31,384 nucleotides of DNA from a virus: the IMG/VR virus record IMGVR_UViG_3300044535_000655, positions 1-31,384 of that record; one strand, written 5' to 3'. Of the stretch, positions 17,018 through 25,142 are shown piece by piece. Position 1 is the first letter of the stretch. Each line of letters begins with the position of its first letter. A program made the position numbers and the translations under genes. The notes beneath the pieces are model-generated. The model did no database searches. It had not been told where the DNA came from and worked only from the letters and a program-made list of their open reading frames with translations.

Positions 17018-19432
17018 TGTCTTGATTATGTAGTTAACAACAATGTAAGGCTGAAGGTTGTTGTGAGCTGTTCCGCTACCTGTTGAGTTAGTTGTCGGCG
17101 CAGAGTTGCTTGTTGTTCCGCTAAGAGTGTGAGTGTGGTTTCCAGCGGCTTGTACATACCTAGTATCACCCCAACCAGAGTATTGCCTATTTCCAGCAAA
17201 CACAGTTGAACCGCCACCAACAGGCACACCCTGAAGATAACTATCTTCTAAAACGTGACTGTGGTTTCCAGCCGTTGAAGTAGTTGCGCTAAAAGTATGT
17301 GAATGGTTTGGCGTGGTGTGAGTATGCGAAGGCATTTCAGCAATAGTAAGCGCGTGAGTTTTAGCACCACCAGATTCACCTAAAGCATCAAATTCACTTT
17401 GAGTTGTGTCTCTACCAACAGGTATTCTACCCTGAAGATCGGGAATCTTAAAACTAGACCCGCCACCGCCATAAGCGTATTGAAGCACGGCAAATAAATC
17501 TGGATAGAGTGTTGTGCTAAGTGTTTGACCTTGACAAAGCAAGTATCCAATAGGGGCGGTAGTTCCCGCAAACTGAGAGATTACACCAGCGGGGGCAACT
17601 ATTTGGTTTATCCACTGAGTGTTGTAGTTGACCGAATCAATTTTGGCTAACACCTGTCCCGCAGTTCCGCCAATTGGAACAGGGATGTCAGATGTCTCGT
17701 CGGTGTCTAACCAAAGAACACCAGTAGATAAAGGCGCGTTTGGTGAAACAACTAGACCGCTATTACCGACTTGCGTTGCCGTAAGGATAATAGAAGGAAC
17801 GGCTGGGTAAACTGGGTTAGTTCCCGCAGGTAAAGCTTCAACTGTTAGTCCAGTATTATCTCCAGCCCAAAAGACTTGCACATAATCACCCGCAGCTGCA
17901 GTAGCCACATAGTTGATCGTCAAGACTTGACGGTTGGGATTACCTGCACCCTTACGGGGTTGCAAATCAAGTTCGGTTGATGAGTCTGCGTAATCAACGC
18001 CATTTTTCTTGACCCAAAATACAGATTTTACGGTTTGTGTAGTTGAGTTCGTAATTTGAATTGAGAAAGTCATGCTGTAAGTTCCAGCGTTAGCAAAAAC
18101 AACCCTGTTTGCACTAGCTAAAGAAATACCGTTAGCCTCTGCGGTTACACCGATAGCAATAGGCTGCGCAGCTGTAATAGAAGCAAGAGGCTGGTCGGTC
18201 ATGTCATAGAACGAACCGTAGTAGCCTATTGAGCCACCACCACCGCCACCACCGCCACCACCGCCAGCTTGTCCGTGGCGCTCAAGGTTGCTAATTCGAT
18301 CTTCTTGATTGCTTTGAACAGTTACAGTTTTGCTTTCTTTGGAAGCTGTGTCAGGTTGCCCAACTGTTGCTAAAACATAAACACCAGATTCAGTTACAGA
18401 GATTGCTACCTCAGTAACAACAGCAACTGCTATTGCGGTGTTAGCTACAACGCTTACCTTGTCACCAAGATTCCAGTCATAACCAAAGCGCATCAAACCA
18501 TCATCGGATGGTCTAACAGAGATACCCTCAAGAGTCTTGCCATCTTTGGCTAGTAGCTCAACACCTGTCTGTATAAGTAGCTCAGGCTCTTGACCGTCAC
18601 GACGATCTTTGAACACTTCAATTCTGCGACCCCAAGCTTCTTCTGAATCCTCAGATTCTGGAGTAGTAACTTCAAGTATTTCGCGCTGTTCGCCTTGACC
18701 TTGACCCGCAACAATAGCTCTGGTTGCTTTTGGATTCTCGTAAGTGTATTCAGAAAGGCTAAGTCTGTCGTTCTCAACATCAAGGCGGATGTCTCCAGAC
18801 CTATCAACTGGTTCGTAAACCTCAAAAATAAGTTCATCGCCTTGTTGCTTTATGTCAAAGCCCAAACCATCTGGCGCGACTAGCTTGCTAAACGCAGAAC
18901 CTAAAACATCAAACCTAAGCTTGCCAGTAATAGTAGAACCAATACCTGTATCGGTAGCTAGCTGTAAATTAGGAATCCGTCTCTCAACTGGCGCATCTGG
19001 TCCAAGGTTAGCGTTTACAAAGTGATAAAGAACTGTAGAAGTTTCCGCAGTGATTTCATCATACGCTTGTGTCTGTAAGCCAGCGTCAGGTTCGGTTGGA
19101 TCTGGGTATGCTAAGCGCTCAAGAAGAAGAACGGAATCATCCACGCCTTCTATTTCCCAAGTGCCTTGCGGGTCTTCTGTGGTCTGTGTCTTTTTCGCGG
19201 ATGTAGTAGGTCCTGTAAAGATAACACCATCTGGACCAGTCACGATTACACCAGCCCCAGGCTGACGAAGTGCTTCGGCTGCAAGGCTGTCGGCAGGTAA
19301 GATAGCTTTCCAAGAACCAACATTATTAAAGCGCAATACTACTGAAAAGCCAACTAGGTCTTCCTCAATAATCTGAGCTACTCGCTCAAGTGAGCTATTA
19401 CGAACCTCAACGGTTAGGTCGCTTACTTGCAT
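17015..19432 (-). CDS. Large tail protein: Gp37-like baseplate domain, Gly hinge and tail-collar domain, 805 aa
   Basis: Residues 1-380 match the ReqiPepy6 Gp37-like siphovirus tail family (VGFSVVLRFNNVGSWKAILP, GVIFTGPTTSAKK, GTWEIEGVDDSVLLLERLAY), which sits at the tail tip. A run of about eleven glycines at 390-400 is a flexible hinge. A C1q-like beta domain follows (about 405-560). Next come GGTAGQVLAK and, at about 615-670, a tail-collar domain (APIGYLLCQGQTLSTTLYPD, KIPDLQGRIPVGRD). The rest is His/Thr/Ser-rich (HTHTLSGTTSNSAPTTN, LQPYIVVNYIIKT), as in many fibre ends. It probably joins the baseplate to receptor binding in one chain. TAATG overlap with the distal tail gene. Confidence 0.8.
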   Translation of the reverse strand: MQVSDLTVEVRNSSLERVAQIIEEDLVGFSVVLRFNNVGSWKAILPADSLAAEALRQPGAGVIVTGPDGVIFTGPTTSAKKTQTTEDPQGTWEIEGVDDSVLLLERLAYPDPTEPDAGLQTQAYDEITAETSTVLYHFVNANLGPDAPVERRIPNLQLATDTGIGSTITGKLRFDVLGSAFSKLVAPDGLGFDIKQQGDELIFEVYEPVDRSGDIRLDVENDRLSLSEYTYENPKATRAIVAGQGQGEQREILEVTTPESEDSEEAWGRRIEVFKDRRDGQEPELLIQTGVELLAKDGKTLEGISVRPSDDGLMRFGYDWNLGDKVSVVANTAIAVAVVTEVAISVTESGVYVLATVGQPDTASKESKTVTVQSNQEDRISNLERHGQAGGGGGGGGGGGSIGYYGSFYDMTDQPLASITAAQPIAIGVTAEANGISLASANRVVFANAGTYSMTFSIQITNSTTQTVKSVFWVKKNGVDYADSSTELDLQPRKGAGNPNRQVLTINYVATAAAGDYVQVFWAGDNTGLTVEALPAGTNPVYPAVPSIILTATQVGNSGLVVSPNAPLSTGVLWLDTDETSDIPVPIGGTAGQVLAKIDSVNYNTQWINQIVAPAGVISQFAGTTAPIGYLLCQGQTLSTTLYPDLFAVLQYAYGGGGSSFKIPDLQGRIPVGRDTTQSEFDALGESGGAKTHALTIAEMPSHTHTTPNHSHTFSATTSTAGNHSHVLEDSYLQGVPVGGGSTVFAGNRQYSGWGDTRYVQAAGNHTHTLSGTTSNSAPTTNSTGSGTAHNNLQPYIVVNYIIKT

Positions 19433-20295
19433 TAGTGTAGAACCTCACGCCTTGGGTTGAATGAACCGCTAATTTTAGTTGTTGAGTTTGCGCCAGTCGC
19501 GGTAATGTTTACGATACTGTTGCCAGCGGGCAGATCAAATAGTTTAGGTGCGGGACCCAATCCACTATAAGCGTTTACGCCAGCTTCGGTAAGCACCGTT
19601 CCTAAATCTGTGTTGATAAGGATTGATTCATTCTCTAACAATTCTTCGTTGTATGTAAATCCTGTGCCGTTTAGCTGAACACTTACGGTGCTTGTGGGTC
19701 CATCAATACGCCAAAATACAGGGGCTTCTACATCCCCAGTATTAGTAATCAAAATCGTTCCCAAAGCCTGTCCTGAGCTAACCTGTAGCTGACTGAGTGA
19801 CCTTTGACCGCCATCAACACCTAGCAGACCCCTAGCTACTTCAGTAGCTTGAACGCTAAAGGTAGTCGCTGTTGCGCTAACCCAAAAAGGTTGTGGCGCT
19901 CTCGCGCTAATAACCCACTTAGCAAAATACTTATTGGCTTCAGAACCGAATGTAGTTTCAGCACCGCCGTCTAAATAAAGTCCAATAGACCAAACTTCTC
20001 CAGTAGCGTAAGTAGCTTTTAGTGTAAACCGCGAAGCCATAGCTCTTGCTAATCTACGAAGCTTAGGTTCAAGGTTCTCTTGCGCGTTGCTCAAAATGGC
20101 AATAGGCAGATCAACTACCCTTACGCCTCTTTTTAGAAACTTAAACTTACCGCCATTACCAGCGCTTGGGTCAATTCTAACTTCTGGCTGTGGAATACCA
20201 AAACCTGTCGCGCCAGTCTCCAAAATGTAGTCGGGACCCGCAAGCGAAATCTCGTCGTTGTTTGCGCCAACGATACTAAAGTTTATGTTTACCAA
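19432..20295 (-). CDS. Distal tail protein (Dit-like), 287 aa
   Basis: It lies between the tape measure and the Gp37-like protein, the usual Dit place. The N-terminal half (GPDYILETGATGFG, FKFLKRGVRVVDLPIAILSN, RRLARAMASRFTLKATYATG) matches siphophage distal tail proteins, and the C-terminal half is a beta sandwich (GTILITNTGDVEAPVFWRID). Dit forms the hub joining tube to tip. The start is a TTG overlapping the end of the tape measure gene (GGTTGGTAA); no ATG is available nearby. Confidence 0.75.
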   Translation of the reverse strand: MVNINFSIVGANNDEISLAGPDYILETGATGFGIPQPEVRIDPSAGNGGKFKFLKRGVRVVDLPIAILSNAQENLEPKLRRLARAMASRFTLKATYATGEVWSIGLYLDGGAETTFGSEANKYFAKWVISARAPQPFWVSATATTFSVQATEVARGLLGVDGGQRSLSQLQVSSGQALGTILITNTGDVEAPVFWRIDGPTSTVSVQLNGTGFTYNEELLENESILINTDLGTVLTEAGVNAYSGLGPAPKLFDLPAGNSIVNITATGANSTTKISGSFNPRREVLH

Positions 20296-22310
20296 CCTGT
20301 GATTACCCTAGCTCTCTTTACTGCTTGGAACAAAGCTTGCTCTGCATCAAGCGATTGATTAGGTGCAGCGTAATAGTTTACTACTTGACTACTACCGCTT
20401 TGTGCTTCTGTTGAGTAGCTTGCTTGCGGTGAAACTAACGAAGGCAACATACCAACCGAAGCTGTAGCGTTACCAGACAAAATAAGTTCATCAGCCATTT
20501 TGCTAATAGCTTTTGCAGGGTCTCCCGAACGCTTCTCAATACCTTGAGTCATACCAGCAATTACATTGTCACCAATAGACATAAACACCCTAGAAGGTGA
20601 TTTTATGCCCAGAAGTTTTTTACCAGCGTCAATAGCGTCACCGATACCCTTGCCAATCGCGCCAATAAGGTCAGGGATTGCCCCAACGATTCCAGCGATA
20701 AGACCGCCAATAAGCTGAAAACCAGCGCTAACAAACTGCGGAATAGCACCGACGATTGCGCCAATAAGCTTAGGTAATGAGCCAATAATCGCCCCAATAA
20801 TTTGAGGGGTAGCTATTACAAGTCCAGTAATTATTCCCAAGAATAATGCGATTGCAGCTTGAATAAGATCTGGTAGTGCATTAGTCAAGGCATCAATAAA
20901 CTTAGGAATGGAGTCTACAATAGCTTTAATTATAAGCGGTAGCGCTTCAATCAAACCTGTAATTATTCCAAGGAATAATTCTATCGCACCAAGAATAAGC
21001 TCTGGTAAAACGCTAAGTAGCGCATCAACTATTACAGGTATTAGATAAATAACAGCTTCAATAAGCTCTGGCAAAATTAGTAGTAAGCCGTCTATTAGTC
21101 CCATAAACAAAGCTATGGCACCGTCTATCAAAACAGGTAATGCATCTACTAATGCTTCTACAATTTTAGGAATTGCTTTGACGATCGCCGCGATTAGAAT
21201 TGGAATAACAGTTACAAAAGCATCAATGATAGCTGTAAAGAATTGAATAGCACCATCTATAAGTTGCGGTATTGCTTCGGTAAGAGCTGTTATTAGACCA
21301 ATCATCAAGCTAGACCAGTTGCTTACCAGTATTGGAATAAATGCGATTATCGCATCAATAATTCCGGGCAAGGCTTCCAGCATTGCATCTAAAAAGTTTT
21401 GGCGCATAGCACCAATTTGTGTAAATGTATTTTGGAGAGTCTCTATCAAACCATTGTCTCTAACCGAAATTAGAAAGTTTGAGAAAGCTGGCATTACCGT
21501 GCTAGTTAGAAGCTGAGCAGCGCTTGTAAATAGCGGTAGTAAAAAGTCACCAAGAAGTATTTTGATGTTTCCGAATTGTGCAGCTAAGATTCTCTGTTGG
21601 TTAGCTAGACCTTCGGATGTTCTCTCAAAGTCACCTTGTTGAGTTGCTGTCTGCGCAAAGATAGATGCGTTAGCAGCTAGGATTTTTTGCTGTGCGGTCA
21701 GAGCGCCGTTACCGCTATAGATACCCATTTCTAACGCTTGGGCTTTTAGCTCAGCGTCATTGAGTAGAACACCATAGCGACGAAGTGGCTCTGACTCACC
21801 TCTCAAACCAGAACCCAAAGCTAAGATAGCTTCATCAACAGATGTGTTGTTGAACGAAGCTAAGTCAGTAGCAAGGGTAATAAGATCGGTAGAGAATGCA
21901 GCGTTAGCTTCTCCAGCTAAACCCGCTGCCTGTCCATAAATACCGAATTGCTTTGCAGCATCAAGAACTTGTGTTTGTGTCTGTCCAAGGTTAGTGGCTG
22001 CACCTGCAGCAAACTTCCTAATTGTGTCGGATGCCTCACCGAAAACCTCATTGACCGCTGCACCTGCTTCTGAGAAGTCAGATGCTGCACCCACAGAATT
22101 AACTAGTAGTTTACCCAACGCAGCTGCAGCTACGGCAGTAGCAGCAATTAGCGCGGGTCCCACCATTGACTTGAATCCAGTTGCGAAGCTAGTTCCGCCA
22201 ACTGTTCCAGCGGTAGCCATTTGAGTGCTTAGTTGTCCGCTTATTCCAGCTGCGACACCATCAATTCTAGGGACTATCTGAACATAAGCTTCAGCAATTC
22301 TGGATGCCAT
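20289..22310 (-). CDS. Tail tape measure protein, 673 aa
   Basis: Residues 1-100 include the hydrophobic stretch GPALIAATAVAAAALGKLLV. Residues 100-300 resemble the conserved tape-measure core (RYGVLLNDAELKAQALEMGI). Residues about 315-560 consist of hydrophobic, proline-spaced segments such as IPKIVEALVDALPVLIDGAI, repeated with small changes. The motif GIKSPSRVFMSIGDNVIAGM (from 568) is typical of tape measures. At about 1.5 angstrom per residue the tail would be roughly 100 nm. It follows the two tail chaperones, as usual. The hydrophobic repeats probably help to cross the host membrane at injection. Confidence 0.9.
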   Translation of the reverse strand: MASRIAEAYVQIVPRIDGVAAGISGQLSTQMATAGTVGGTSFATGFKSMVGPALIAATAVAAAALGKLLVNSVGAASDFSEAGAAVNEVFGEASDTIRKFAAGAATNLGQTQTQVLDAAKQFGIYGQAAGLAGEANAAFSTDLITLATDLASFNNTSVDEAILALGSGLRGESEPLRRYGVLLNDAELKAQALEMGIYSGNGALTAQQKILAANASIFAQTATQQGDFERTSEGLANQQRILAAQFGNIKILLGDFLLPLFTSAAQLLTSTVMPAFSNFLISVRDNGLIETLQNTFTQIGAMRQNFLDAMLEALPGIIDAIIAFIPILVSNWSSLMIGLITALTEAIPQLIDGAIQFFTAIIDAFVTVIPILIAAIVKAIPKIVEALVDALPVLIDGAIALFMGLIDGLLLILPELIEAVIYLIPVIVDALLSVLPELILGAIELFLGIITGLIEALPLIIKAIVDSIPKFIDALTNALPDLIQAAIALFLGIITGLVIATPQIIGAIIGSLPKLIGAIVGAIPQFVSAGFQLIGGLIAGIVGAIPDLIGAIGKGIGDAIDAGKKLLGIKSPSRVFMSIGDNVIAGMTQGIEKRSGDPAKAISKMADELILSGNATASVGMLPSLVSPQASYSTEAQSGSSQVVNYYAAPNQSLDAEQALFQAVKRARVITGW

Positions 22311-22311
22311 G

Positions 22312-22716
22312 TTATTCCTTTGGGTTCATTCGTCTAAGTTGTTTTAGCACCGCAGATCGCGATTGTGCTTTACTTGGCTTCAGCCTATTTACATTCGGGT
22401 CGGGCCAAGGGGTCGGGTATGGCTTAGGTTTCTTCTTGCTATTTGCCATAGCCAATAAATCAAAGATGTGGCTAAATAAAATCCACTCATAAGATACTGG
22501 ATGCTTCCAGTGATTTACCGCGGCCTGTAAATGTGAATTGGGGTTAGCCATCAAAGCAGAGACAAGGTAGATGCCCTCTAGCCAAGATACGGATTTACCT
22601 AACTCAAAAACGCTTACTTGGTAATGAGTCCTAAAGTCGCTTGCTAATTCTTTAGTGTAAGAATCGCGAAGCTCTAGGACTCTTAGGATTCCCCCAAGGA
22701 TGCACCCTGAGTCCAA
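22312..22716 (-). CDS. Tail assembly chaperone, frameshift extension (GT product)
   Basis: This frame has no ATG start (only a TTG at 22716, inside the previous gene) and overlaps the gene at 22683-22937 in the -1 frame, the arrangement of lambda G/GT and most siphophages. Slippage at GGGGGAA (22689-22695) would join residues 1-82 of the first chaperone to the last 126 codons here, giving a GT protein of 208 aa. The part has helices (VSWLEGIYLVSALMANP, WILFSHIFDLLAMAN) and a basic, Pro-rich end (KKKPKPYPTPWPDPN). GT binds tape measure during tail assembly. Confidence 0.8.
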   Translation of the reverse strand: MDSGCILGGILRVLELRDSYTKELASDFRTHYQVSVFELGKSVSWLEGIYLVSALMANPNSHLQAAVNHWKHPVSYEWILFSHIFDLLAMANSKKKPKPYPTPWPDPNVNRLKPSKAQSRSAVLKQLRRMNPKE

Positions 22717-22937
22717 CCCTCTAAGAACTTCTGAAACTCAGCAGCTTTCATTGAATCTAGCGCTTCAAGTGCAGGTGCGTTTTCACCAAGTATTTCCTCA
22801 ATAATGATAAACGCTTTGTCTATGTCGTCAGTAGCCTTGCGAGCTTTACGAATAGCACCCATTGGTAGTTCAGTAAAGTATGGGATGTGGTAAGTCTTTT
22901 TGTTGTGTTCGAATTGGTATTCGTTTTTAGCGGTCAT
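22683..22937 (-). CDS. Tail assembly chaperone G-like, 84 aa
   Basis: Small helical protein (YFTELPMGAIRKARKATDDI, DKAFIIIEEILGENAP, AEFQKFLEGWTQGAS) of the size and position of siphophage tail chaperones, between tail tube and tape measure. AAGGAAATAAA precedes its ATG. Near its end TTG-GGG-GAA is a slippery stretch, where a fraction of ribosomes would shift to -1 and read into the longer frame. The unshifted product ends two codons later. Confidence 0.8.
   Translation of the reverse strand: MTAKNEYQFEHNKKTYHIPYFTELPMGAIRKARKATDDIDKAFIIIEEILGENAPALEALDSMKAAEFQKFLEGWTQGASLGES
22689..22695 (-). promoter_or_regulatory. Putative -1 frameshift site GGGGGAA
   Basis: In the zero frame the codons are TTG GGG GAA. 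A -1 slip at GGG re-pairs with GGG perfectly, and reading resumes as GGA ATC in the frame of the extension. The site lies two codons before the stop of the short chaperone, as expected. Pairing in the A-site is imperfect, so efficiency may be low. Confidence 0.6.
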
Positions 22938-22979
22938 TTTATTTCCTTTTTTAGAAGTTGTGCGGTCTGTGGGTGTAAA

Positions 22980-23017
22980 CCCAAGGGGTAAGTCGACCGC
23001 TTCGCCTACCCCTTGGG
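22980..23017 (-). terminator. Strong hairpin after the tail-tube gene
   Basis: On the minus strand CCCAAGGGGTA pairs with TACCCCTTGGG in a perfect 11-bp stem around a 16-base loop, followed by TTTA. The T-run is short, so it may be a partial terminator or an mRNA 3'-end stabiliser that lowers expression of the chaperone and tape-measure genes relative to the tail tube. Confidence 0.6.
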
Positions 23018-23023
23018 AGATTA

Positions 23024-23563
23024 CTAACCTTCTAGGTCACCCTCAAATTCAGAGTGGAAGATGTCAGCAACGCGACCTTCGGATGCGTAAGCTGTCATTG
23101 TGACTCCGTATGATACGGCTTCACCATTCTGAATGGTCTGAGCTTCTACTGATAGAACCTCTCCAGCTGGGATGTAGTGACGAATAACTTTTTCGCCATC
23201 CACGATGTCAATAACAAAAGACTTTCTTCCACCAGTGTTTACTGGGTTCAAAGTGATTTTGCCAGCGGTTAGAGGCGCACCAAAGTAAAGCTCAAGAGTT
23301 TCCTCAGTGGTCTCAAGAAGTGCGAAGGAGTAAGTAACGGTTCCTTCGGTGATAACTTCGCGAACAAGGTCAGCGTTCTGCCAAGCCCTGATCTGGTTGG
23401 TTGATTTTTCTGATGCAAATTCAACACCATCTGCGGATACATAACCCAAAGAGTTAAATCCGGTCAGAGTAGAAGTTGAAGATGTTGGAGCTGTTGCTGT
23501 AGTTGGACCTACATAAACTTCTCCTGTGATACCTACTACCACGTTTTCGGCGATAAGTGCCAT
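23024..23563 (-). CDS. Major tail tube protein, 179 aa
   Basis: A beta-rich protein with the layout of siphophage tail tube subunits: VVVGITGEVYVGPTTATAP, LGYVSADGVEFASEKST, IRAWQNADLVREVITEGTVT, and strands SYGVTMTAYASEGRVAD near the end. It lies between the tail terminator and chaperone genes, has a good ribosome site (AAAGGAAAACAAA) and hairpins on both sides, all fitting a highly expressed structural gene. Hexameric rings of this protein make the tail tube. Confidence 0.85.
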   Translation of the reverse strand: MALIAENVVVGITGEVYVGPTTATAPTSSTSTLTGFNSLGYVSADGVEFASEKSTNQIRAWQNADLVREVITEGTVTYSFALLETTEETLELYFGAPLTAGKITLNPVNTGGRKSFVIDIVDGEKVIRHYIPAGEVLSVEAQTIQNGEAVSYGVTMTAYASEGRVADIFHSEFEGDLEG

Positions 23564-23604
23564 TTTGTTTTCCTTTCGAAGGGTTAGCCTTTAGGGGCTT
23601 TGGT

Positions 23605-23621
23605 TTTCCGCCGCGCGGAAA
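23605..23621 (-). other. Intergenic hairpin before the tail-tube gene
   Basis: TTTCCGC and GCGGAAA form a 7-bp stem with a 3-base loop, directly after the stop of the gene upstream. No T-run follows, so it is not a normal terminator. It might mark an RNA processing point or protect the tail-tube mRNA 5' end. Confidence 0.4.
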
Positions 23622-23622
23622 T

Positions 23623-24033
23623 CTATAGTGTTGAGCCTTTAGTAATTAGCTCTAGTGTCATGTAGCGACATTCTTGCGGTCCTGCTTCATCTATCCGTAT
23701 CGGGGATAATACAACCTGACTTAGCTTGATTGATTCGCCAGTAAGTGTGATAGATAAAGCTTCAATTAGTCTGGCTAGTTCCGAAGCATCAGAATAAGTG
23801 TTAGCCCAGATAGTGATGCCAATACGCTCTGTTTTTCGCACCCAATCAATCTTAGGTCCACCGTCAGATCGAATAGTAATAATTCTCGCGGGGTAAGGTG
23901 TCTTGTCTGGCGCTGGCTTTTTGGTAGCTACATAAACATCTTGAGCGTAAGATTCTTCTCTATCTTCTAGCTCAGCTTTTATAGCTGCAACTAAAACGCG
24001 CTCAATGTCTGGGAAAATAACTGCGGGCATCAT
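23623..24033 (-). CDS. Tail terminator-like protein, 136 aa
   Basis: The gene lies just before the tail tube gene, where siphophages encode the tail terminator. The sequence (FPDIERVLVAAIKAELEDRE, YPARIITIRSDGGPKIDWVR, RIGITIWANTYSDASELARL) has the alternating helix and strand pattern of lambda gpU-like proteins, including ITIWA strands. It caps the tail tube and joins it to the connector. The ATGATG start overlaps the gene upstream by 4 bp. Confidence 0.7.
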   Translation of the reverse strand: MMPAVIFPDIERVLVAAIKAELEDREESYAQDVYVATKKPAPDKTPYPARIITIRSDGGPKIDWVRKTERIGITIWANTYSDASELARLIEALSITLTGESIKLSQVVLSPIRIDEAGPQECRYMTLELITKGSTL

Positions 24034-24287
24034 TTCTTAGATTCTCCTAATGCTCTTGCTAGTTTGCCAGTGCTCATTTCAATAAACCTAGCTTCTCTAC
24101 GATCGTCGACAACATTGACTACAACCCTAGATTTACGCGATTCATTATCAACTTCAGCTCTGTATTCAGTTCCAGCTTTTGATGCGACTGTTTCGCCAAG
24201 CGATAATAAATAGCTTGCTACCTCTGGGCTTTTGAGAAGCTTTCTAACTTCTTTGCTGTCAAGGTTTACATAGACTAAATTAGCCAA
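24030..24287 (-). CDS. Head-tail connector or minor capsid component, 85 aa
   Basis: A small, charged, mainly helical protein (DSKEVRKLLKSPEVASYLLS, EVDNESRKSRVVVNVVDD) with a basic C-terminus. It sits in the usual position of the HK97 gp10-like protein between head closure and tail terminator. It overlaps neighbours by 8 and 4 bp. The assignment rests on position and size more than on motif. Confidence 0.55.
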   Translation of the reverse strand: MANLVYVNLDSKEVRKLLKSPEVASYLLSLGETVASKAGTEYRAEVDNESRKSRVVVNVVDDRREARFIEMSTGKLARALGESKK

Positions 24288-24618
24288 CTCTGCGCCTTAC
24301 TGGAATTACCCTGCCACCCTCAAGACCCGCAAACGGACTTATCCATTCTTCGGTCTGTCCATCTTTGACCCAGTTGGTGTTGCGAATTACGAAGGTGTCA
24401 TTGTCTTGGATAACTACTTCGTTGGGTAGATAAAGGGTTAGGGTTGCATCTAGGGGGTTGCGAGAGGCATCAACAGGCTCTGTAGAGGCACCAATCGCCA
24501 CTAGAGCGTCTTTTACGGTGATTGTGGTAGTTGTATAGGTCGGGTTGCCGTAATCGTCTGTAGCGGTCGCAGATCGCCGCTTTATTGTGATTGTTTCCCC
24601 GCCCCTAATAAAGCTCAT
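24280..24618 (-). CDS. Head closure / head-tail connector protein, 112 aa
   Basis: The ATG at 24618 is preferred over 24642 because GGAG lies ten bases upstream and the family starts here. The protein is beta-rich: FIRGGETITIKRRSATATDD, TTTITVKDALVAIGAST, LYLPNEVVIQDNDTFVIRN. This resembles SPP1 gp16-like head closure proteins. It would close the portal channel and provide the docking surface for the tail. Overlaps the upstream gene by 14 bp. Confidence 0.65.
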   Translation of the reverse strand: MSFIRGGETITIKRRSATATDDYGNPTYTTTTITVKDALVAIGASTEPVDASRNPLDATLTLYLPNEVVIQDNDTFVIRNTNWVKDGQTEEWISPFAGLEGGRVIPVRRRVG

Positions 24619-25066
24619 TGTCGCTAATCTCCAGCCATTCAAATTCGTTTTCTAGCCCGAGGCGGAAGTCATCTACAACCGCTGGTGATTGAGCGTTGTA
24701 GCCTTGGTTTATTTCGAAGGCTTTGCCGCGCTTGTTTGGGGCTAGTAGCGCAAGCTCATTGTCCGACAACCAAATGTCAGAGTTTCCAGAGCCATAGTTT
24801 CGCGCTTGACCAAATGGTCCAGTTGTTTGTTGCCAGTAACTTAGGTTTTCAGGATTGCGAAGAAGTCGGCTTACCATCCTGCTTACGACTAGAACTACTG
24901 TGGCAACTGAAAGTTCTTCATCGTCAATTCTTGTTTGGATTGCAGGGAACTCAGAGAGAATTACTGCTTCGGCATCATTGATAAGTGCCTCTATTAGATC
25001 TGTATCTGTTGGCTTATCACTACCAACCCAGCGGTCTAGGATGTCTTGCGGGGTTGCCCAGCTCAT
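24605..25066 (-). CDS. Head-tail adaptor (Gp19/Gp15-type), 153 aa
   Basis: An N-terminal helical bundle (SWATPQDILDRWVG, TDTDLIEALINDAEAVILSE, LSVATVVLVVSRMVSRLLRN) is followed by GPFGQARNYGSGNSDIWLSD and ELALL. This is the pattern of Gp19/Gp15/Gp42-like adaptors that sit under the portal. It is the first gene after the capsid and its hairpin. The C-terminal 30 residues are acidic. Confidence 0.75.
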   Translation of the reverse strand: MSWATPQDILDRWVGSDKPTDTDLIEALINDAEAVILSEFPAIQTRIDDEELSVATVVLVVSRMVSRLLRNPENLSYWQQTTGPFGQARNYGSGNSDIWLSDNELALLAPNKRGKAFEINQGYNAQSPAVVDDFRLGLENEFEWLEISDNELY

Positions 25067-25098
25067 AGATTGCCTTTCAGCTAAAAAGTTTGGGGGGT

Positions 25099-25128
25099 GC
25101 TAGGGGCTAGCCGAAACCAGCCCCTAGC
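25099..25128 (-). terminator. Hairpin after the major capsid gene
   Basis: On the minus strand GCTAGGGGCT pairs with AGCCCCTAGC (10 bp, perfect) around a 10-base loop. A T-run (CTTTTTAG) comes only about 14 bases later, so it is a weak terminator or an RNA stabiliser at the end of the capsid transcript. Confidence 0.5.
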
Positions 25129-25142
25129 GGATTTGCCCAATG

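Noticed and set aside
18550-18837. 95-codon minus-strand frame inside the large tail protein gene
   Set aside because: A shadow in another frame of the Gp37-like domain, without start context.
20600-21400. Repeated DNA in the tape measure gene as a possible CRISPR array or tandem repeat element
   Set aside because: The repeats are degenerate, in frame and protein-coding (hydrophobic segments), without constant repeat/spacer structure.
24605-24618. Frame extension of the head closure gene to 24642
   Set aside because: The extra residues (MNGWRLAT) only read through the upstream gene's end; the ATG at 24618 fits the family start and has GGAG upstream.
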